A program made the position numbers and the translations under genes. DNA of 56,452 bases, taken from Oscillospiraceae bacterium. GTDB taxonomy: Bacteria; Bacillota; Clostridia; Oscillospirales; CAG-272. Below the pieces are notes generated by a model. That model saw only the letters and a list, made by a program, of their open reading frames with translations, did not search any database and was not told the origin of the DNA. Numbering within the stretch: position 1 is the first letter of the stretch; each line of letters starts with the position of its first letter. The DNA lies in NCBI GenBank assembly GCA_015063585.1, contig SVTW01000009.1, forward strand, positions 1-56,452, written 5' to 3'. Below are positions 25,084-33,725 of this stretch, piece by piece.

Positions 25084-25794
25084 TCAACCGCCAAGGTATG
25101 CGCGGCGAATGCTGTCATCGGCAAGAAGCTCCGCACCCGTTCCGGTCTGCGCGATCTTTCCGATCTCCAACACGTACGCGCGGTCCGCGATCGACAGTGC
25201 CTTTTTCGCGTTCTGCTCCACGAGCAGGACCGTTGTGCCTTCCTCGTTGACCTGCTTGATCATATCAAAAATCGTATTCACGTACAAGGGTGAAAGTCCC
25301 ATGCTCGGCTCGTCCAAAAGCAAGAGCTTGGGGTGCGACATCAGCGCGCGGCTCATGGCAAGCATCTGCTGCTCGCCGCCCGAAAGCGTGCCCGCGATCT
25401 GCTTGGAACGCTCCTTGAGGATCGGAAAACGCTCGTACATATTCGCAAGCGTATCATCAATCTCCGACTTGTTTTTACGTGTGTAGGCACCCAAGCGAAG
25501 GTTTTCCACCACCGAAAGCTCCTGAAAAATCTTTCTCCCCTCCGGCACCTGCGCAATTCCCATGGGAACAAGCTTGTGCGCCGCAACGTTGGTCACGTCC
25601 TGATCGGAAAAGCTGACCTTCCCCGCCTTCTTGGGGATCAGATTACACAGCGCATGCATGATCGTTGTTTTTCCGGCACCGTTTGCACCGATCAGGGCAA
25701 CGATCTCCCCTTCATTTACCTGAAAGCTGACCCCCTTGATTGCTTGGATCAAGCCGTAGCAGACCTCCAGATCGTGTACTTCCAATAACGCCAT
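25084..25794 (-). CDS. livF: Branched-chain amino acid ABC transporter, ATP-binding protein LivF
   Basis: A 236-residue ABC ATPase, the last gene of the livK-H-M-G-F operon. Walker A is GANGAGKTT, the Q-loop follows near MGIAQVPEGR, the signature is LSGGEQQ, Walker B is LLLLDEPSMGLSP and the switch is VEQNA. The phrase GIAQVPEGRKIFQELSV separates LivF from LivG. It powers uptake of branched-chain or related amino acids together with LivG at the inner face of the membrane. 20 bp from livG. Confidence 0.95.
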   Translation of the reverse strand: MALLEVHDLEVCYGLIQAIKGVSFQVNEGEIVALIGANGAGKTTIMHALCNLIPKKAGKVSFSDQDVTNVAAHKLVPMGIAQVPEGRKIFQELSVVENLRLGAYTRKNKSEIDDTLANMYERFPILKERSKQIAGTLSGGEQQMLAMSRALMSHPKLLLLDEPSMGLSPLYVNTIFDMIKQVNEEGTTVLLVEQNAKKALSIADRAYVLEIGKIAQTGTGAELLADDSIRRAYLGG

Positions 25795-25814
25795 TTCTCT
25801 GTCTCCTTTCGCGA

Positions 25815-26582
25815 TCAGTCGTCTCCGAGATATGCTTTTACAACCTCGGGATTGTTCAGCACCTCGGATACCGATCCGTGTGCCAGAACCGTGCCGAAAT
25901 TCAGCACCGTAAGCTCGTCGCAGATACCCGATACCAAGCTCATATCGTGCTCGATCAAAAGAATGGTCATATCAAAATGATCACGCACAAAGCGGATCGT
26001 TTCCATCAGCTCGGCAGTTTCCTGCGGGTTCATGCCCGCGGCGGGCTCGTCCAACAGCAAAAGCTTGGGATTGGTTGCCAAGGCGCGCGCGATCTCCAGC
26101 TTTCTCTGCTTACCGTAGGGGAGATTCGATGCCACCGTGCGGCGTTCCTCGTCGAGTCCAAACACGCGCAACAGCTCTCTCGCCTTTGCACGCAGCTCCT
26201 TTTCGGTCTTCCAATAGCGCGGCAGGCGGAAAATGCTTTCAAAGAGGTTGCATTTCGACTGATTTCCCATGCCAACCAACACGTTGTCGATTACCGACAT
26301 ATTGGAAAACAGGCGGATATTCTGGAAGGTGCGGGCAATGCCGCGCTTATTGATTTCAATTGCGCTCTTTCCCGTCAGGTTCTCGCCGTCCAGATAAAAG
26401 CTTCCAAAAGTAGGTCTGTAAACGCCCGTGAGGAGATTGAAAACCGTGGTTTTTCCCGCTCCGTTGGGTCCGATCAGACCGTAGAGCGTATTCTTCTTGA
26501 TTTTCAGATTGACGTCCTGTGCCGCCTTCAGACCACCAAAGGAGATTCCGAGATTTCGCGTTTCTAACATATATTCGCTCAT
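25815..26582 (-). CDS. livG: Branched-chain amino acid ABC transporter, ATP-binding protein LivG
   Basis: A 255-residue ABC ATPase with Walker A GPNGAGKTT, the LivG-type insertion (GIARTFQNIRLFSNMSVIDNVLVGM), a degenerate signature region around LPYGKQRKLEIARAL, Walker B LLLLDEPAAGMNP and switch IEHDMS. The C-terminal BCA_ABC_TP tail (PEVVKAYLGDD) is typical. Its start overlaps the livM stop by four bases, indicating translational coupling. Confidence 0.95.
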   Translation of the reverse strand: MSEYMLETRNLGISFGGLKAAQDVNLKIKKNTLYGLIGPNGAGKTTVFNLLTGVYRPTFGSFYLDGENLTGKSAIEINKRGIARTFQNIRLFSNMSVIDNVLVGMGNQSKCNLFESIFRLPRYWKTEKELRAKARELLRVFGLDEERRTVASNLPYGKQRKLEIARALATNPKLLLLDEPAAGMNPQETAELMETIRFVRDHFDMTILLIEHDMSLVSGICDELTVLNFGTVLAHGSVSEVLNNPEVVKAYLGDD

Positions 26583-27769
26583 TGCTTGTCTCCTTTCGAA
26601 GGCTTATCTGCCTCAAAGCTGTGGTCGGGCTTGATATCGGTGGAAAGCACCGCATCCATAGGGATCTTGGTGGGGATCTTATCCCAAGCCGCATTGGTGG
26701 GAGGCTCCACACCGCCCTCGGGGGTCTTGCGTGCTCTGCGCAGGACCAAGCGATGCAGCCAATCCGCAAAGCGGCGCATGTTGACGCGCTCTCTCAGATT
26801 GCGCAATGCAGGTGCGTTGTTCCACATAACCATCAAGATCAGGATCAGGGCATAGATCAGGAATTTGAGTGCCGCCATATCACCCGAGAGCTGGGTGGTG
26901 AGCTTGACGTTGATAAAGGTCAGAATTGCGGCGGCGATCAGCGAGCCGCTGATATTACCCATACCGCCGAGCACGACCATAACGAGGATCTCGATGGAAT
27001 AGTTATAAGAGAAGAAGGAGTTTGTAACCAGCGAGTTGCTCTGCGAATAGATCACGCCCGCAATTCCCGCAAAGAATGCGGCGATCACAAAAACAACAAG
27101 CTTGTAATACGTGACGTTAACACCCATTGCGCGTGCCGCGATCTCATTGTCGCGAATTGCCTGAATGGCGCGTCCGTGCTTGGAGCGCATCAGATTTTGC
27201 GAAACAAACACCGTTACAAGTGCCATTACCAAGGCAACCAAGGCGGGAATATAGCGTTCCTTGGGCATATACGCGCCCGTGGAAAGACCCATCGCGCCGC
27301 CAAAGATCTCCTGATTTCGGAAAACCGTTCGAACGATCTCACCAAACGCGAGTGTAACGATGGCAAGATAGTCACCCTTCAGACGCAAAGTGGGCAGACC
27401 GATCAGGAAACCGAACAGTGCCGCGAGCAGACCGCCAACCAACATGGAAATGGCAAATACAAGCAGATGCGATCCGATGAGCGTTGAGAGCCAATTGGCA
27501 AACAGACCGCCAATATAAGCACCCACGCACATAAAGCCTGCATGTCCCAAGCTCAATTCGCCCAAAAAACCAACCACGAGGTTAAGCGACACGGCAAGGA
27601 TCATACTGTATGCGATCTTTACAAAAAGGTCCGAGGTAGATGCCTTTACCGAACCGGTCAGAACACTGATCAGGAACGGCACCAACACCAGCAGCACCAG
27701 CACGTAGTTAATATAATATTTCGGTTTGAGCACCTTCCGCTCGGATGTGCTCTTTTTCTGATTTTTCAT
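26579..27769 (-). CDS. livM: Branched-chain amino acid ABC transporter permease LivM
   Basis: A 396-residue inner-membrane permease with about ten helices. It carries the LivM hallmarks VGFLGELSLGHAGFMCVGAY, GFLIGLPTLRLKGDYLAIVTLAFGEIVR, IQAIRDNEIAARAMGVN and VVLGGMGNISGSLIAA. The protein runs about 60 residues past the last helix with a charged, Pro-rich tail (RKTPEGGVEPPTNAAWDK...PSKGDKQ) that is unusual for LivM. AAGGAGG precedes the ATG. 12 bp after livH. Confidence 0.95.
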   Translation of the reverse strand: MKNQKKSTSERKVLKPKYYINYVLVLLVLVPFLISVLTGSVKASTSDLFVKIAYSMILAVSLNLVVGFLGELSLGHAGFMCVGAYIGGLFANWLSTLIGSHLLVFAISMLVGGLLAALFGFLIGLPTLRLKGDYLAIVTLAFGEIVRTVFRNQEIFGGAMGLSTGAYMPKERYIPALVALVMALVTVFVSQNLMRSKHGRAIQAIRDNEIAARAMGVNVTYYKLVVFVIAAFFAGIAGVIYSQSNSLVTNSFFSYNYSIEILVMVVLGGMGNISGSLIAAAILTFINVKLTTQLSGDMAALKFLIYALILILMVMWNNAPALRNLRERVNMRRFADWLHRLVLRRARKTPEGGVEPPTNAAWDKIPTKIPMDAVLSTDIKPDHSFEADKPSKGDKQ

Positions 27770-27781
27770 GTTCGTTCCTCC

Positions 27782-28645
27782 TTAAACCTTCTCACGGCGT
27801 TTCTTTCCAAGAAGACCCGTGGGTTTTACCAGCAGGATCACGATCAGCAATCCGAACTCAATTGCAACGGTATAGGGTGCCAGTGCGGGGATGCTGAGGG
27901 AGATCTTTTCGATCACGCCAAGCAAAATGCCGCCGATCATAGCGCCGGGAATGGATCCGATACCGCCGATAACCGCCGCGGTGAACGCCTTGATACCGGG
28001 CATGGAGCCAAGTGTGGGCGTAACGCTGGGGATCTGCATGAGATAGAAGGTACTTGCAAATGCCGCAAGCGCCGAGCCGATCGCAAAGGTGAGGGTGATG
28101 ATCATATTGACGTTGATTCCCATGAGCTTTGCCGCGTCACGGTCCTCGGAAACAGCCAGCATAGCGCACCCCACCTTGGTCTTTTTGACAAAGAGCGTCA
28201 AGCCGATCATGATGACCACACAAAGGAGCAGTGTGATGATGGAAGAAATGCTTATGGTCAGATTGAAAACGGTTACGGTTCCGATATTTCCGATGGATAC
28301 CGACTGCGACTTGGTTCCGTAGATCAGCTGTGCGATACTCTGGAGCAGGTAGCTGACACCGATTGCCGTGATCAGAACGGCAAGAGGCGACGCGCCGCGC
28401 AAAGGACGGTATGCCACGCGCTCGGTCAAAAGGCCCAAAAGCGTGCAAACAACGATCGCCACGATCACTGCGGGAATCGGATGCCCCATGAGTGTCAGCG
28501 TGGAGAAAATCGCATACGCGCCAACCATGATGATATCACCGTGCGCAAAGTTCAGCATTTTTGCAATGCCATATACCATTGTATAGCCCAGCGCGATCAA
28601 AGCATAGATTCCGCCCAGACATAACCCGTTTATCAATGTGTTCAT
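27782..28645 (-). CDS. livH: Branched-chain amino acid ABC transporter permease LivH
   Basis: A 287-residue permease of eight or so helices. Signatures are the N-terminal NGLCLGGIYALIALGYTMVYGIAKMLNFAHGDIIMVGAY, the cytoplasmic loop AVSEDRDAAKLMGINVN and GSMPGIKAFTAAVIGGIGSIPGAMIGG. It forms the translocation channel with LivM. AAGGAG lies before the ATG. A hairpin at 28710 separates it from livK. Confidence 0.95.
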   Translation of the reverse strand: MNTLINGLCLGGIYALIALGYTMVYGIAKMLNFAHGDIIMVGAYAIFSTLTLMGHPIPAVIVAIVVCTLLGLLTERVAYRPLRGASPLAVLITAIGVSYLLQSIAQLIYGTKSQSVSIGNIGTVTVFNLTISISSIITLLLCVVIMIGLTLFVKKTKVGCAMLAVSEDRDAAKLMGINVNMIITLTFAIGSALAAFASTFYLMQIPSVTPTLGSMPGIKAFTAAVIGGIGSIPGAMIGGILLGVIEKISLSIPALAPYTVAIEFGLLIVILLVKPTGLLGKKRREKV

Positions 28646-28709
28646 AAATACTCCTTCTGAATTATCTCACCGGAAGGTTGAAATTCAAGTGACTATAATA
28701 GCAAATAGG

Positions 28710-28734
28710 GGTTGGGCTCACTCGGAGCCCAACC
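28710..28734 (-). terminator. Intercistronic hairpin between livK and livH
   Basis: Perfect 10-bp stem GGTTGGGCTC/GAGCCCAACC with a 5-nt loop and AAATA/TATTT outer pairs. Read leftward it lacks a strong U run, so it is probably a partial terminator or mRNA stabiliser giving more binding protein than permease. Confidence 0.7.
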
Positions 28735-28755
28735 GTATTTGTTATGCAAAAAGAA

Positions 28756-29904
28756 TTATCTGTCAAGAACGACGATGTTTGCGTCCTTGTTGCAGGAGCC
28801 GGTCTCGTCCCAAGTCATGTTCTTACCGGTAATACCGGAATACTTGAACTCTCCGCCGTTGAGGATCGGGATCAGCTTGTTCGTCAGATCGGATGCCGAA
28901 ATGTTAACATCGTTGATGCCTGCTGCCTTCATAGCCTCAAAGAGGATCATAACTGCGTCGTAGCCGTCAGCCGCGAACTGGTCGGGCGTTTCGTTGTACT
29001 TTGCCTTGTATGCATCAACGAAAGCCTTTACGTCTGCATCGGTGCTGTTCACGTCGAAGGGCGTGATATAGCTGATCTTTGCGGTAACGGTGTTGTCGAG
29101 CTGACCTGCAATACCGTCCAGGCCGTCGCATCCGAAGATATCAACGTTGTAATCAATCTGAGCCGCCTTCTTTGCAACAAGACCTGCCTGCGTGTAGTAG
29201 AAGGGCAGGAAAAGAACGTCACAACCGGCTGCCTTGATGTCGCCAACCTGACCGGAGAAGTCGGTGTTGTTCTCTGCGTCAAAGGTCTTTACAACGTAGT
29301 CGGTGTTCTCAACCTTTTCAAGCGCGGTCATCTGTGCAACGAACGCATCGAAGATTCCCTTGGAATAGGTGTCGCTGGTATCGTAAATTACGCCGATCTT
29401 CTCGTATTTCTCGGTCAACTCGTCAGCAGCGATGGTTCCCTGCTGAGGGTCACCGAAGCATACGCGGAAGCCGTTGTTGCCAACTGCGATTACGTCTGCA
29501 GCGGATGCGGAGGGGGTCATGAAGAGCACGTTCTCGGATTTTGCAGCCTCACCGAATGCCTTTGCGGCACCGGAGGTTACCGAACCGATCGAGAGCTGCA
29601 TACCCTTTTCGAAAAGGGTTACAAAGCCCGTGGTTGCCTTGTCGGGAGCTGCAACGTCGTCGATCATCTCAAAGGAGAATTTAACACCGTTGAGACCGCC
29701 GTTTTCGTTGATCTCTTCAATTGCGAGCTGTGCGCCCTGCTTCACCGAGGTGCCGTAGGAAGCGTTGTCACCGGTCAGAGGACCCGTGCAGCCGATCTTG
29801 TAGGTGTCGTCCGTAAAGCCGTCCTTTGCGCCGCAGGAAGCAAGTCCCACTACGCAGAACACCAATGCGAAAACGAGACATGCGATTTTGGTAAACTGTT
29901 TCAT
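28756..29904 (-). CDS. livK: Branched-chain amino acid ABC transporter substrate-binding lipoprotein
   Basis: A 382-residue periplasmic-binding-protein-type receptor. The signal peptide MKQFTKIACLVFALVFCVVG ends at lipobox LASC, so it is anchored to the outer face of the membrane. The mature part shows the LivJ/K fold: YKIGCTGPLTGDNASYGTSVKQGAQLAIEEINENGG, VLFMTPSASAADV, IGVIYDTSDTYSKG and FAADGYDAVMILFEAMKAAG. The ligand could be Leu/Ile/Val or another amide-type molecule. First gene of the operon; the leader is about 110 nt. Confidence 0.94.
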   Translation of the reverse strand: MKQFTKIACLVFALVFCVVGLASCGAKDGFTDDTYKIGCTGPLTGDNASYGTSVKQGAQLAIEEINENGGLNGVKFSFEMIDDVAAPDKATTGFVTLFEKGMQLSIGSVTSGAAKAFGEAAKSENVLFMTPSASAADVIAVGNNGFRVCFGDPQQGTIAADELTEKYEKIGVIYDTSDTYSKGIFDAFVAQMTALEKVENTDYVVKTFDAENNTDFSGQVGDIKAAGCDVLFLPFYYTQAGLVAKKAAQIDYNVDIFGCDGLDGIAGQLDNTVTAKISYITPFDVNSTDADVKAFVDAYKAKYNETPDQFAADGYDAVMILFEAMKAAGINDVNISASDLTNKLIPILNGGEFKYSGITGKNMTWDETGSCNKDANIVVLDR

Positions 29905-30023
29905 TGTCGTTTTACCTCTTTCATAAATTTATTTTTAGTCCTTCGGACATAAAAACCGAAAACAAGACGTTCCGTTGCTTGGATCCGTTTTTCTACAGAA
30001 TGTTCCAAAAAAATGATACCTAT

Positions 30024-30052
30024 ATTTTATATCAAACGTCGCGTTTTGTCAA
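30024..30052 (-). promoter_or_regulatory. Promoter of the liv operon
   Basis: Leftward -35 TTGACA (30052-30047), 17 bp, -10 TAAAAT (30029-30024). The roughly 110-nt leader has only a 4-bp hairpin (29938-29948); no riboswitch recognised. Confidence 0.8.
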
Positions 30053-30236
30053 TTATTTATTCAACATAATTTTTGAAAAAGAGGCAGCATGAAAATAGCA
30101 TATCTGCACAAATCCACAATTTACACGCCAAAAATCCCCCACGTTTGGAAAAAGCTTTCGTTAAAAAGCGACCGCCCCCTTAACACAGTCATCACGTTTT
30201 GATCACAATTTCTTTACAAAGTTTATCCGCTCGCCC
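30053..30236. other. Divergent intergenic region, nothing recognised
   Basis: AT-rich DNA between the liv promoter and the small-lipoprotein promoter. No coding frame with an RBS and no strong hairpin seen. Confidence 0.6.
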
Positions 30237-30265
30237 TTGACAAATTCTTAGAAATATGCTATAAT
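30237..30265 (+). promoter_or_regulatory. Consensus promoter of the small lipoprotein gene
   Basis: Perfect TTGACA, 17-bp spacer, perfect TATAAT; one of the two best promoters in the window. Confidence 0.9.
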
Positions 30266-30317
30266 CTATTTTGGATCACAAATCCGAAAACACACACCTA
30301 AAAAAGGAGAAAAAACA

Positions 30318-30737
30318 ATGAAAACCATGAAACGCATTCTTGTAATCTTTACCGCTGTTATCCTGCTTCTTTCCATGGTAAGCTGCGGCGACAAATCCGG
30401 TGCTATCAAAAAGGCATTTGAGGACGATGGTTGGACCGTAAAAACCGTAAAAGCGGACGATACCGGCGTAAAGGCTATCCTTGAGCTCCTGCTGACCGAC
30501 GAGCAGATCGAAAAGGCTGCAGATTATGAGATCATTCTCTGCAACAAGAACATCATCAAGAACGCTGTTGTAATTAAGTTCCCCTCTTCCGGCGATGTGA
30601 AGGATTTCCTCACCGTTGAAGATGAAGACGGCAAGAAGAACACCGAGGCATATGAGAAGGCTAAAGAAGACGGCCTGATCAACGGCAACTGCCTGCTGAT
30701 CACCGTTGATGCCGACGCAAAGAAGATTTTCAAATAA
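30318..30737 (+). CDS. Small predicted lipoprotein of unknown function
   Basis: A 139-residue secreted lipoprotein: signal peptide MKTMKRILVIFTAVILLLSM with lipobox MVSC, cleaved before Cys23. The mature part is small, soluble and acidic, with an alpha/beta pattern (AIKKAFEDDGWTVKTVKADD, then EIILCNKNIIKNAVVIKFPSSGDVKDFL), like short clostridial lipoproteins with no assigned role. GGAG lies before the ATG. The near-consensus promoter suggests high expression. Followed directly by the structured repeat, whose first hairpin probably ends the transcript. Confidence 0.85.
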   Translation: MKTMKRILVIFTAVILLLSMVSCGDKSGAIKKAFEDDGWTVKTVKADDTGVKAILELLLTDEQIEKAADYEIILCNKNIIKNAVVIKFPSSGDVKDFLTVEDEDGKKNTEAYEKAKEDGLINGNCLLITVDADAKKIFK

Positions 30738-30760
30738 GATCAAGCGATCAAACCTGAAAA

Positions 30761-30933
30761 GGGGGTGAGTCAAATGCAAAAATGCATTTGGTACTCACCC
30801 CCGACGTTTTTGCTTTGCGGCTAAACACCGCAATTTTCGCCTGCTTTGCAGTCGAAAACCGCAAATTCCGCGCTACAAAAAAGCCTACCGTCGGCTTTTT
30901 TGAGCAGAGGCTGCGCCAATGACGCAGCCTCTT
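30761..30933. repeat. Dispersed structured repeat, complete copy
   Basis: Opens with a strong hairpin: GGGGGTGAGT (30761-30770) pairs with ACTCACCCCC (30793-30802), enclosing CAAATGCA/TGCATTTG with loop AAAA and a 2-nt bulge. Then come a GCGG/CCGC stem, an 11-bp stem with one mismatch (30834-30858), an AAAAAAGCC/GGCTTTTTT stem and a final 10-bp stem. Positions 30791-30933 match window bases 1-143 with two changes. It lies between convergent genes and can terminate both. No coding potential and no obvious target-site duplication. Confidence 0.9.
30878..30932 (-). terminator. Paired terminator hairpins inside the repeat
   Basis: Leftward, the 10-bp stem AGAGGCTGCG/CGCAGCCTCT (30906-30932) is followed by a GCC/GGC stem that ends in TTTTTT. 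Both end transcription from the heparinase-like gene. Confidence 0.75.
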
Positions 30934-30944
30934 TTCTATTTGTA

Positions 30945-33692
30945 TTACATCTCGCACCAACGGCTCATGGGAACGAGCTCGTAGGTCTTTTTCGAAATCA
31001 TATCCTCTTCGCCGAACATGCGACAAACCACCGCCATGCGGAGTTTTTCCTTGTCACTTACACGCACGGTCAACGCGGTCAATCCGCTCTCTCCGAACGA
31101 AACCGCCTCAAAGCGGGCGGGCGAGCCGACACCGCACAAACGGCAGAGCAGGGTTTTTTGGTTTTGCGTCAGCTTCACCGACCGTCCGCTCGGCATGATC
31201 TGAACCTGTGCGCGGGTCCATGCTCTCCACACAACCGTTGCGGGTTGGTAGAAGGTCATTTCATCTTGAATCACGGCAACGCTTCGGTTTTCGGTGAGCA
31301 GTACACCGCGTTTTGCGCGCTGGATCGCGTCGGACGTATCGGTCATATCCACCACAGCATACGCGCGGTCTGCCGCCGATCGCATTTCGGTCAGCTTCGC
31401 AACCGCCCCGAAATTCTGATCGGGTGCCGATGCATCGGTCGATTCAACCGCAACGGTGTTCTGACCTTCCGCACGACGGTACAGGAGCGCGGGGAGTGTT
31501 CCGTCTCGCTCAAGCTCCACAAAGAAACGCTCGCCTGCCATATCGAGCACTACACTGCCCGCATCCAGATCGCCGTTGATCTCATGATTGCTTCCGCCGT
31601 GCAAGCCGACAAACGCCGCGCTGTCATTCCAGCCGGAACGCATAGTGGCAAGCCCCGCGCGTCGCCACGCGGCATCCAAGGGAAGCGACGGGATCATTCC
31701 GTCATCAACCGGCACATAGAACAGGAGATCGAAAGGATGTACGTCCTGTTGGCTCGAAAGAATCTGTTGGCGGCGCATCCACGCGGGAACGTTGTCGCCC
31801 GTCAGCTTCGCAAAGCAAAATGCCATGGAAGTATCGGCACGTCTTGCCTCGGTACCGTGGAAATTCCACGCGCCGACCGATGAACCGACGTGGATCGGGA
31901 AATAAACGGTAGACATAAAGCCGGGGGCCGATGCAAAGCCGTAATCCTCACCGCATGCGGTTTTCAGCATCGAAACAGTGAGTGCCAACGCGCGGCTGCT
32001 CTTCTCCCATGCACGCATGCTTTCCGCATATCCGCCATCGGGCGCGTAAGCGGTAAAGCAGCTCTCCAAGTTTCGCAAAATACGGTCCAAAAGATTATAT
32101 GCGGTTTGCGGATAAACGTCGGCAAGAGCCAACACAAGTGCCAGCAAGCCCGCGTTTGCGGTTGCGGCGGCAGCACTCCCCGCAATCCACATATTGCGCT
32201 TGCCGTCATAGGTCTCAAGCCCTGGACGCAATGCGTTTCGAAGCATCGCACGCTCAATGAGTGCCTTTCTGCCCTCGCTCCAGACGTGTCGGCACCAATC
32301 GTAACCGATCGCAAGTCCAAGCGACACGGTCCCTACGGTTGCCATCGAGCCGCCCGCAGTCCAATCGGCAAGAGCAGACAGTGCCTCTGCCTCCAGAGCA
32401 GTACGCTCGGCATAAGCCTTGTCCCCCGTTACGCGGTAGAGCATAGCGAACGCGATCACGTTTTCTGCGGCGTCGGTCAGAGCGGCGGCGTCAAGCGCAC
32501 CGCAGAGCGGTGTTGCGGCAAAGCGTTCGGTTTTCGTGCCGAAACGTGCTTTGAGCCGATCAACGTAATCCTTGAGTGCGGGATCGGTCTTTGCGTCACG
32601 GCGGAGCTGCATCAATTCATCAAAGGAAGCAAGCAATCTGCCGCGCGCGGGGTTAGGAAATCTGCGGTGCAGGTCGTTCAGCACACGCTCCGCGGAGGGG
32701 CGGACAAAGGTACAATCGGCGATCAGATTCCAGATCACCTCGGCATCGCGCACGCTTTCAAAAACATTTTTACGGTTTGAAAGTACCACAAGCCCCATCG
32801 GATCGACAAAGATCTGCCGCCAATGGAAAAAGCTGCGCACAAATTCGGCGGGGAAAAAGAGCGTTCCGCTGACAGCAGCGGGAGTAAAGCCGAGTGCGAT
32901 CGATTCTTCGCCCACCTGCATGCGATCGCAGTCGGCAGAAAAGAAATATTTCTTTCTGCGGTACGTAAAGGACAGCGTAAGCGCGCGATTATCCACCACG
33001 GCGGAGTGCGCGATCCCTGCTGCCACGGGAGCCATGGGGAGCCACAGCACGCCATCACGTTCAAAGGGCTTGGCAAGCGCGCCGTCGGGCGTGTTGCAAA
33101 TCCGTTTGCGATCGACGATCGAATAGTTTCCCGTCCGCGAAAATACAGCCGCGCCCTTGAGCTCGGGCATGGTCATATAGATCGGCGGTGCCGCGTCCTC
33201 CCAAACGAAAAGATTATCAAAATACAAAACGGTATCGGTGCGGTTGGCCTGTCCGCCCGCCACGCAGTCAAACGCAATGCGCAAGATGCGATCCCAACCG
33301 GCAGGCGTTCCCATCGCACGCATGAACGGAAGCTCTACGCGATATGCGTTCCAGCCGTCGCGCGTGATCGGGAGCGTACACTCATAGCCATCAAGTGCCC
33401 CATCTTCTGCCGAATTGCAAAATTGCAGACTGAACGAGCCGCCAACACCGTTTACGGCAAACGCAGAGAACGTGAGATAACGGAACCCCGAAAGATCGCC
33501 GCCCCCCATTCGTACGCTGACGTTGGTACGGTCCGCAAAGCGCCACTCTGCCGACATGTGCGCGCTTTTCTTATGGTGCGGATCAGGCCGCATACCTGCC
33601 GCCTCGATCACGTCGTATTGATTCATATCGATCAAAACCTGTGCTTGGCCGACCTCGATCCGCTCCACACAACCCTTGAGATTCTTTTTCAT
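30945..33692 (-). CDS. Heparinase II/III-like polysaccharide lyase family protein, multidomain
   Basis: A 915-residue protein without a signal peptide. Residues about 45-165 look like a carbohydrate-binding beta-sandwich (FRYLTFSAFAV..., WNAYRVELPF, TDTVLYFDNLFVW). About 210-305 resembles a copper-amine-oxidase N-terminal-like module (LWLPMAPVAAGI...FFPAEFVRSFF). From about 330 is an alpha/alpha toroid (AMLYRVTGDKAYAERT, YDWCRHVWSEGRKALIE, YAPDGGYAESMRAWEKSSRAL). The last third is the heparinase II/III beta-sandwich with GGSNHEINGDLDAGSVVLD, matching the family's conserved NHxxxDxGS region. The substrate is probably a uronic acid-containing oligosaccharide. Last gene of the galT operon, 33 bp after the SGNH gene. 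Confidence 0.85.
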   Translation of the reverse strand: MKKNLKGCVERIEVGQAQVLIDMNQYDVIEAAGMRPDPHHKKSAHMSAEWRFADRTNVSVRMGGGDLSGFRYLTFSAFAVNGVGGSFSLQFCNSAEDGALDGYECTLPITRDGWNAYRVELPFMRAMGTPAGWDRILRIAFDCVAGGQANRTDTVLYFDNLFVWEDAAPPIYMTMPELKGAAVFSRTGNYSIVDRKRICNTPDGALAKPFERDGVLWLPMAPVAAGIAHSAVVDNRALTLSFTYRRKKYFFSADCDRMQVGEESIALGFTPAAVSGTLFFPAEFVRSFFHWRQIFVDPMGLVVLSNRKNVFESVRDAEVIWNLIADCTFVRPSAERVLNDLHRRFPNPARGRLLASFDELMQLRRDAKTDPALKDYVDRLKARFGTKTERFAATPLCGALDAAALTDAAENVIAFAMLYRVTGDKAYAERTALEAEALSALADWTAGGSMATVGTVSLGLAIGYDWCRHVWSEGRKALIERAMLRNALRPGLETYDGKRNMWIAGSAAAATANAGLLALVLALADVYPQTAYNLLDRILRNLESCFTAYAPDGGYAESMRAWEKSSRALALTVSMLKTACGEDYGFASAPGFMSTVYFPIHVGSSVGAWNFHGTEARRADTSMAFCFAKLTGDNVPAWMRRQQILSSQQDVHPFDLLFYVPVDDGMIPSLPLDAAWRRAGLATMRSGWNDSAAFVGLHGGSNHEINGDLDAGSVVLDMAGERFFVELERDGTLPALLYRRAEGQNTVAVESTDASAPDQNFGAVAKLTEMRSAADRAYAVVDMTDTSDAIQRAKRGVLLTENRSVAVIQDEMTFYQPATVVWRAWTRAQVQIMPSGRSVKLTQNQKTLLCRLCGVGSPARFEAVSFGESGLTALTVRVSDKEKLRMAVVCRMFGEEDMISKKTYELVPMSRWCEM

Positions 33693-33725
33693 TCCAAATT
33701 ATATTCCTTTCCTTGCAGTTGGTTA

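Noticed and set aside
28744-29952. 402-codon rightward frame
   Set aside because: Antisense shadow of livK, which has a full signal peptide, lipobox and binding-protein motifs.
29905-30023. Riboswitch in the livK leader
   Set aside because: Only a 4-bp TTC-loop hairpin is visible; no known aptamer consensus and no terminator follows.
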